This document shows, in pieces, positions 58,506 to 64,000 of a DNA stretch of 64,000 bases (position 1 is its first letter; each line of letters begins with the position of its first letter). The notes below the pieces were generated by a model, which worked only from the letters and a program-made list of their open reading frames with translations, was not told the origin of the DNA and did not search any database. The DNA is taken from contig CAYMRD010000009.1 in NCBI GenBank assembly GCA_964392775.1, positions 66,275 through 130,274 of the forward strand, in the 5' to 3' direction. Source of the stretch: UKL13-3 sp964392775 (GTDB taxonomy: Bacteria; Bacteroidota; Bacteroidia; UKL13-3). A program made the position numbers and the translations under genes.

Positions 58506-59621
58506 ATGATTATTGGAGTACCAAAAGAAATAAAAAACAACGAAAATCGCGTTGGATTGACACCTGCGGGAGTGTCGGCATTTGTAAAAGCAGGTCACAA
58601 AGTATTTGTTCAGGCAACTGCCGGATTGGGCAGCGGGTTCAGCGATGACGAATACAAAAAAGCAGGAGCAACTTTACTTAAAACCATTGCTGAGGTTTAC
58701 AAAAAAGCCGAGATGATCATTAAAGTAAAAGAGCCAATCAAAGAAGAGTACAGCCTCATCCGCGAAGGTCAGTTATTGTTCACTTACTTCCACTTTGCAT
58801 CGTATGAGCCGCTAACAAAAGCAATGATTAAGAGCAAAGCTGTTTGTTTGGCTTACGAAACCGTTGAGAAAAAAGACCGTTCTTTGCCTTTATTGATTCC
58901 AATGAGTGAAGTTGCCGGACGTATGAGCGTTCAGGAAGGCGCTAAATTTTTGGAGAAACCAATGGGTGGACGTGGTATCCTTTTAGGAGGTGTACCGGGT
59001 GTTAAACCGGCCGAAGTATTGGTATTGGGTGGTGGAATTGTAGGTACTCAGGCAGCTATCATGGCAGCAGGATTAGGTGCTGATGTTACCATCATGGATA
59101 TTTCATTGCCACGTTTACGCGAGCTTGATAATATTTTACCTAAAAATGTAAAAACAGTTTATTCAAACGAATACAATATTCGTGAAATGATTACCCACTC
59201 TGATTTAATCGTGGGTGCGGTATTGATTCCGGGCGCTAAAGCGCCTCATTTGATTACCAAAGACATGCTGAAAACCATGCGTCCGGGTACCGTTTTGGTA
59301 GACGTTGCGGTAGATCAGGGCGGATGTTTTGAAACAACCAAAGCCACTACACACGAAAAACCAACTTATGTAATTGACAATGTAATTCACTATTGCGTTG
59401 CAAACATGCCGGGTGCAGTTCCTTATACTTCAACCCTTGCATTGACCAATGCTACCCTTCCTTACGCGCTTCAACTGGCTAACAAAGGCTGGAAAAAAGC
59501 CTGCGCTGATAACGAAGAATTGCGTTTGGGATTGAACGTTGTAAACGGTAAAGTTGTTTACAAAGGTGTGGCAGAAGCCTTCAACCTGAAATACACAGAA
59601 GTAAGCGAAATCTTAAAATAA
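58506..59621 (+). CDS. ald: Alanine dehydrogenase
   Basis: A 371-residue NAD-dependent enzyme interconverting L-alanine and pyruvate plus ammonia. It opens MIIGVPKEIKNNENRVGLTPAGV, the family signature with the catalytic lysine/arginine region. MIIKVKEPIKEEYSLIREGQLLFTYFH and LLGGVPGVKPAEVLVLGGGIVGTQAAIMAAGLGADVTIMD (GxGxxG NAD site, read from about 58980) follow, with AVDQGGCFETTKATTH and YCVANMPGAVPYTSTLALTN near the end. Length is standard. It has its own promoter box and terminator. Confidence 0.96.
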   Translation: MIIGVPKEIKNNENRVGLTPAGVSAFVKAGHKVFVQATAGLGSGFSDDEYKKAGATLLKTIAEVYKKAEMIIKVKEPIKEEYSLIREGQLLFTYFHFASYEPLTKAMIKSKAVCLAYETVEKKDRSLPLLIPMSEVAGRMSVQEGAKFLEKPMGGRGILLGGVPGVKPAEVLVLGGGIVGTQAAIMAAGLGADVTIMDISLPRLRELDNILPKNVKTVYSNEYNIREMITHSDLIVGAVLIPGAKAPHLITKDMLKTMRPGTVLVDVAVDQGGCFETTKATTHEKPTYVIDNVIHYCVANMPGAVPYTSTLALTNATLPYALQLANKGWKKACADNEELRLGLNVVNGKVVYKGVAEAFNLKYTEVSEILK

Positions 59622-59651
59622 GATCTGATTCTTACAATATTCTTAATCCGC

Positions 59652-59684
59652 AAAAACACCGCTCAACTGAGCGGTGTTTTTTTT
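59652..59684 (+). terminator. Terminator of ald
   Basis: aaaaacaccgctca-ac-tgagcggtgtttt followed by a T run, about 30 bases after ald and directly before the next gene's ATG at 59696. Confidence 0.88.
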
Positions 59685-59695
59685 ATGTTTACACT

Positions 59696-61030
59696 ATGAA
59701 AAAATGGTTGTTGATTGTGTGTTTGATTGTATCTGTTTCAGCTCATGCACAAGAGTCAAAGGAAAAACTGACCCTGTTATCGCGAGATATTGCCGGCTGG
59801 CTGGTGCAAGAAGACTATGAAAACATTACCGACTTGTATGAACCATCCTTTACTGCAAACAATAACGAAGAAAGCCTCCGGCAAACTGTAAACAATTACA
59901 AACAGCGATTGGGAAACCTGTTACAAGCAGGAGAACCTGTTCTTGAGTTTTCATCCACCAATGTCATCGTTCACACTCCTCTACTTTTTGAAAAAGGAAA
60001 ATTGTCACTCATACTCAATTTTTCCATACAACATCGCATTAATGGTCTGTTCATCACCCAGTCAACAGGCATCTATGAAATGCCTGAATACGTTGCCCCA
60101 CTTTCCTTTCACGAAGAGGAAATTACCTTTGGCAAAGACGGTTGGTTATTACAAGGAGTGCTCTCTTATCCTAATGATGGCAAACAACATCCCGTAGTTA
60201 TTATTGTGCATGATTCGGGTCCGGTGGATAAGGATGGAGCAAAAGGCGCAACGCGCATTTATAAAGATTTAGCCTGGGGACTTGCCTCCAAAGGAATATG
60301 CGTATTCAGGTACGATAAACGAAGTTTTACGCATGGTGCCAGATTATATATGGAAAACTATCAAGGCATATCTTACACATCTAAAGATGAAACAGTGGAT
60401 GATGCCATTGCCGCCTTTAACCTGATGAAACAAAGCAGCAAAGCAGACAGCACTGCTATTTTTTTGCTGGGACATGGACAAGGGGGCATGTTACTGCCAA
60501 TGGTTGCCTCTTCAACCAAAGGACTAAAGGGGTTTGTTTTATTAGGGGCCAATGCCCGCAGCATACAAGATGTACTCATCAGTCAGATGGATTATTTGTA
60601 TCCCGATGGAAGCCCAATGACACAGAACCAATACAACGAAAAAAAACAAATTCAGGCGCAAGCCCGGTATGCCAAGCGCAAAAAGCTGCCTTTATCAACC
60701 CCTCCGGATAACCTGCCATTTGGCGTGAGGGCCGACTACTGGAATTTTCTGAACGCATACCAACCGCTGGTTGTATTTAAAAAGCAACAAACCCCAGCCC
60801 TGGTACTACATGGGCAGCGCGATTTTCAAAGCACCGGGGCAGATTATCAATTATGGCAACAGGCGGCAGCCAAACGCAAAGCAATCACAACCTTTAAAAA
60901 TTACCCGGCTCTTAACCACCTCTTTATAAGTGGAACAGGACCCTCAAAACCTGCTGAATATCAACTACCTGGACATATAGACGAAAGTGTGATTTTAGAT
61001 TTGCAGAATTGGATTCAGAAGCTGCCGTAA
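59696..61030 (+). CDS. Alpha/beta hydrolase with DUF3887 domain; nucleophile serine replaced by glycine
   Basis: A 444-residue exported protein (KKWLLIVCLIVSVSAHAQ signal). Residues of about 25-130 are the DUF3887-like domain (DIAGWLVQEDYENITDLYEPSF). The hydrolase core starts at VVIIVHDSGPVDKDGAKG, the usual HGSGPxDRDE oxyanion segment, and continues YKDLAWGLASKGICVFRYDKRSF. The nucleophile elbow reads AIFLLGHGQGGMLLPMVAS: the family's GHSxGG is here GHGQGG, with Gly in place of Ser. The triad acid and histidine are in LVLHGQRDFQSTG and YPALNHLF. Without the serine it may be inactive or non-hydrolytic. It lies between the ald terminator and the sucA promoter. Confidence 0.85.
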   Translation: MKKWLLIVCLIVSVSAHAQESKEKLTLLSRDIAGWLVQEDYENITDLYEPSFTANNNEESLRQTVNNYKQRLGNLLQAGEPVLEFSSTNVIVHTPLLFEKGKLSLILNFSIQHRINGLFITQSTGIYEMPEYVAPLSFHEEEITFGKDGWLLQGVLSYPNDGKQHPVVIIVHDSGPVDKDGAKGATRIYKDLAWGLASKGICVFRYDKRSFTHGARLYMENYQGISYTSKDETVDDAIAAFNLMKQSSKADSTAIFLLGHGQGGMLLPMVASSTKGLKGFVLLGANARSIQDVLISQMDYLYPDGSPMTQNQYNEKKQIQAQARYAKRKKLPLSTPPDNLPFGVRADYWNFLNAYQPLVVFKKQQTPALVLHGQRDFQSTGADYQLWQQAAAKRKAITTFKNYPALNHLFISGTGPSKPAEYQLPGHIDESVILDLQNWIQKLP

Positions 61031-61066
61031 TTGCCGTTGCGGTGTTTCAAAAACCAATAATAACAG

Positions 61067-61074
61067 TATCTTTG
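61067..61074 (+). promoter_or_regulatory. -7 box (TATCTTTG) for sucA
   Basis: tatctttg followed by cgcc is an exact TAnnTTTG match 23 bases before the sucA ATG. Confidence 0.6.
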
Positions 61075-61096
61075 CGCCCTCAACCCAACTTCGTTT

Positions 61097-63817
61097 ATGG
61101 ATAATTTTTCGTATATATCTAATGCTGATGTGAACGTGATTGACGACCTGTATCAGCAGTACCTCAAAGACAATGACTCGGTAGATTTTGGCTGGAAGAA
61201 GTTTTTTGAAGGCTTCGACATGGGTCAGCAGAAATTTAATGGCAACAGCAAAGGAGTGGCCGTTTCCGAAAATTTTATCAAAGAAGTAAACGTGCTGAAC
61301 CTGATTGAAGGATACCGTACACGCGGACACTTGTTCACCAAAACCAACCCGGTACGCGAACGCAGAAAATATACACCGACTCTTGACATTCAAAATTTCG
61401 GTTTAGAACCTAAAGACTTAGACTCGGTATTTAATGCCGGTGTGGAAGTGGGAATGGGTCCTGCGAAACTGAAAGATATTATTGCGCTTCTCGAACAAAC
61501 CTATTGCGGTTCGATTGGTGCCGAATACCGTTATGTGCGCGAACCTAAAGCCCTCAAGTGGTTGCAGGAAAAAATGGAAACTTCGCGCAATACACCTAAA
61601 CTTTCCATTGATGCCAAACGTCATATTTTGTCGAAACTGAATCAGGCTACGGTATTCGAGAATTTTATTCATACCAAGTTTGTAGGACAAAAACGTTTTT
61701 CACTCGAAGGATTGGAAACCATGATTCCGGCTTTGGATGAAGTGCTTCAATACGGAGCTGAATTGGGCGTTGAAGAGTTTGTACTGGGAATGGCTCATCG
61801 GGGGCGTTTAAATGTACTCGCTAATATTTTAGGAAAATCTTATGAAGACATCTTCAAAGAGTTTGAAGGCAAGAGTGCCGAAGACGAAGGAATTTTTGAA
61901 GGAGATGTAAAATACCATTTAGGCTTTAGCAGCGATTTAACAACACGTTCGGGTAAGGTTGTTCACCTGAGCTTATCGCCTAACCCTTCACATTTGGAAA
62001 CGGTGAATCCTGTTGTAAAAGGATTGACCCGTGCCAAGCTTGATAAAAAACACAACGGTGATATAGACAAGGTTGCTCCTATTCTGATTCATGGTGATGC
62101 ATCGGTTGCTGGTCAGGGCATCATGTATGAGTTGTTGCAGATGGCCGGTTTGAAAGCTTACAACGTAGGCGGATGCATTCATATCGTAGCCAATAACCAG
62201 ATTGGTTTTACCACTAACTATATTGATGCGCGAACATCAACCTATTGTACCGATGTTGCCAAAACAACGTTGTGTCCGGTGTTTCACGTAAACGCAGATG
62301 ATGTTGAAGCAGTAGTATTCACCATTCGTTTGGCGATGGAATACCGTCAGGAGTTTAACACTGATGTATTTATTGACATGTTGGGTTACCGCAAATACGG
62401 ACACAACGAAGGTGATGAGCCTCGTTTTACCCAGCCTTTATTGTACAAAGCCATTGGTACACACCAAAACCCACGCGAGATATACAACCAGAAATTAGCA
62501 ACAGCCGGAAGCGTTGAAGCTGATTTAGCCAAAGAGATGGACAAAGATTTCCGCTCGCAGTTGCAGGAAAAACTGGAACAAGCAAAAGCTGCTGCTCCTG
62601 CCAAAGGCAAAAACTTTTTGGCTGCACGCTGGGAAGGTTTCCGCTCCAGCAAACGTGAGGATTTTGAAACCTCACCGGATACTTCTGTAAAGAAAGAATT
62701 GTTCTTGCAACTAGCCGAAAAAATAACAGGCATCCCTGAAGGATTTAAGGCTTTCAGTAAAATTGAGAAGTTGTTCAATGATCGTAAGAACATGATCAAA
62801 AACAACAACTACGATTGGGCCATGGGCGAGTTGATGGCGTATGCAACCTTGAGCAACGAAGGACATAATATGCGCATGAGCGGACAGGATTGCGAGCGCG
62901 GTACGTTCTCTCACCGTCATGCCATCATCAAACAGGAAGACAGCGAAAAAGAACATAATATTTTTGACAGCTTAGGTGCCGACAAAAAAGCGAAAGTAGA
63001 ATTTTACAACTCACTCCTAAGTGAATATGCCGTGCTTGGTTTTGAATACGGATACAGTATGTTCTCTCCAAAAGACCTTACCATTTGGGAGGCTCAGTTT
63101 GGTGATTTTGCCAACGGTGCCCAAATCATCATCGACCAATATCTGGCCAGTGCCGAAACCAAATGGAAAACGTTCAGCAATCTGGTACTGATGTTGCCAC
63201 ACGGTTATGAAGGTCAGGGACCGGAGCATTCATCCGCACGTTTGGAGCGTTTTTTACAACTGAGTGCCAACTGGAATATGCAGGTGATGAATATTACTTC
63301 CCCTGCTAACTACTTCCATGCTTTGCGCAGACAATTGCAACGCGATTACCGCTTACCAATGGTTGTGATGACACCAAAAAGTTTGTTGCGCCATCCTTTA
63401 TGTGTGAGCAAGCTGGAAGAGTTTACCAAAGGTGGATTCCGTGAAGTGATTGACGATACATACAGCGAAGCGAAAAAGGTTAAACGTGTATTGTTGTGCT
63501 CAGGTAAAATCTATTATGAATTGCTCGAGCGTCAGCAAAGCACCAACCGAAAAGATATTGCCATTGTGCGCGTTGAGCAATTGTATCCAATGCCTGAAAC
63601 ACAACTTGCAGCCATTTACGAAAAATACAAAGGCGCTGAAATTTGCTGGGTACAGGAAGAGCCTAAAAATATGGGAGCCTGGTTATACTTACTGCGTTGG
63701 GATAATAACCGTCATCTCAGACGTATCTCTCGCGAAAGCAGTTCAACACCTGCAACCGGTTACAGCAAGGTACATGCAGTAGAGCAACTTGCTTTGATTG
63801 ATGAAGCATTTGCGTGA
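61097..63817 (+). CDS. sucA: 2-oxoglutarate dehydrogenase E1
   Basis: A 906-residue thiamine-diphosphate enzyme of the TCA cycle. NFSYISNADVNVIDDLYQQYL with WKKFFEGFD is the E1 N-terminal E2-binding segment. The core has EFVLGMAHRGRLNVLANIL, LSLSPNPSHLETVNPVVKG, ILIHGDASVAGQGIMYELLQM, ANNQIGFTTNYIDARTSTYCTD (read across 62192-62250), QDCERGTFSHRHAIIKQED, LMLPHGYEGQGPEHSSARLERFL and TPKSLLRHPLCVS. The length and motifs are those of full OGDH E1. A terminator follows within 90 bp, so a downstream sucB would need its own promoter; this lies outside the window. Confidence 0.96.
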   Translation: MDNFSYISNADVNVIDDLYQQYLKDNDSVDFGWKKFFEGFDMGQQKFNGNSKGVAVSENFIKEVNVLNLIEGYRTRGHLFTKTNPVRERRKYTPTLDIQNFGLEPKDLDSVFNAGVEVGMGPAKLKDIIALLEQTYCGSIGAEYRYVREPKALKWLQEKMETSRNTPKLSIDAKRHILSKLNQATVFENFIHTKFVGQKRFSLEGLETMIPALDEVLQYGAELGVEEFVLGMAHRGRLNVLANILGKSYEDIFKEFEGKSAEDEGIFEGDVKYHLGFSSDLTTRSGKVVHLSLSPNPSHLETVNPVVKGLTRAKLDKKHNGDIDKVAPILIHGDASVAGQGIMYELLQMAGLKAYNVGGCIHIVANNQIGFTTNYIDARTSTYCTDVAKTTLCPVFHVNADDVEAVVFTIRLAMEYRQEFNTDVFIDMLGYRKYGHNEGDEPRFTQPLLYKAIGTHQNPREIYNQKLATAGSVEADLAKEMDKDFRSQLQEKLEQAKAAAPAKGKNFLAARWEGFRSSKREDFETSPDTSVKKELFLQLAEKITGIPEGFKAFSKIEKLFNDRKNMIKNNNYDWAMGELMAYATLSNEGHNMRMSGQDCERGTFSHRHAIIKQEDSEKEHNIFDSLGADKKAKVEFYNSLLSEYAVLGFEYGYSMFSPKDLTIWEAQFGDFANGAQIIIDQYLASAETKWKTFSNLVLMLPHGYEGQGPEHSSARLERFLQLSANWNMQVMNITSPANYFHALRRQLQRDYRLPMVVMTPKSLLRHPLCVSKLEEFTKGGFREVIDDTYSEAKKVKRVLLCSGKIYYELLERQQSTNRKDIAIVRVEQLYPMPETQLAAIYEKYKGAEICWVQEEPKNMGAWLYLLRWDNNRHLRRISRESSSTPATGYSKVHAVEQLALIDEAFA

Positions 63818-63871
63818 TTGAGTAATTAAGTTTGTTGAGTAAATAAGTAATTAGGTTAATACCCAATTCAT

Positions 63872-63906
63872 AAAAAATGCCCGCTCGGTGAGTGGGCATT
63901 TTTGTT
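63872..63906 (+). terminator. Terminator of sucA
   Basis: aaaaaatgcccgctc-ggt-gagtgggcattttt is a near-perfect stem (one G-T pair) with a U run, about 55 bases after the stop. The remaining 94 bases of the window hold no gene that I can support. Confidence 0.85.
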
Positions 63907-64000
63907 ATTGGGATGTCCTGCATTATTGGGGAGAGATAGTGGGAGTGTTAATTAGTCCGCCCTCAAAAAGTATTCAAACCCAATGAATATACACATATCG

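Overview
The window is a chromosomal segment of a member of the Bacteroidota, most like the Chitinophagales/Sphingobacteriales side of the phylum. Grounds: type IX secretion (T9SS) sorting domains of both type A and type B, a DUF4270 lipoprotein, Bacteroidota-type -7 promoter boxes (TAnnTTTG and a TAYTTTCG variant), TTG start codons in several solid genes, a single-chain alpha+beta 2-oxoacid dehydrogenase E1, and an mreB-mreC-mreD-mrdA-rodA operon. No rRNA, tRNA, CRISPR array, complete insertion sequence with transposase, or prophage was seen.

Layout. 1-4.7 kb: end of a Glu/Leu-type amino-acid dehydrogenase, then an AT-rich accessory stretch with an apparently frameshifted orphan gene, a small lipoprotein, an outer-membrane barrel and a divergent XRE regulator. 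4.7-19.3 kb: AlkC DNA glycosylase, asd, a four-helix-bundle pseudogene split by a 140-bp palindromic element with an 11-bp target duplication, cytochrome b5-like and thioredoxin-like proteins, fructose-6-P aldolase, a TPMT-type methyltransferase, a shortened OsmC protein, an AAA/DUF4143 ATPase preceded by a perfect inverted repeat, flotillin plus NfeD-like partner, hutH, hisS, a ParE-type toxin-antitoxin pair and a serine hydrolase. 19.4-29.7 kb: purH, the cell-elongation operon, a DEAD-box helicase with an RGG tail, and a secreted protein. 29.7-41.6 kb: lutB, panC, a stand-alone GT5 domain, DUF4270, aroF, glmS, sodB, tadA, aspS. 41.7-43 kb: a second DUF4143 ATPase flanked by two long perfect palindromes in mirror orientation. 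43-48 kb: a SpmA-SpmB fusion, a DUF3127 protein with an SSB-like tail, cysS, an M28 peptidase. 48-54.6 kb: a secreted PKD-type cluster and a 1164-residue PNGase F-like T9SS cargo. 54.8-64 kb: fused E1, two DUF1573 proteins, alanine dehydrogenase, an alpha/beta hydrolase lacking its usual serine, and sucA.

How parts fit: most genes are housekeeping (amino-acid, purine, CoA and amino-sugar synthesis, tRNA charging, TCA cycle, cell elongation). The accessory signal lies between them: at least five families of intergenic repeats, two of which have entered coding sequence (an in-frame insert in hisS and the signal peptide of the M28 peptidase). The best candidate for an undescribed system is the pairing of AAA_14/DUF4143 ATPases with their own long palindromes; the second is a short shared C-terminal tail on two secreted proteins that lack a recognisable T9SS domain. 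Both are sequence observations; function is inferred only.
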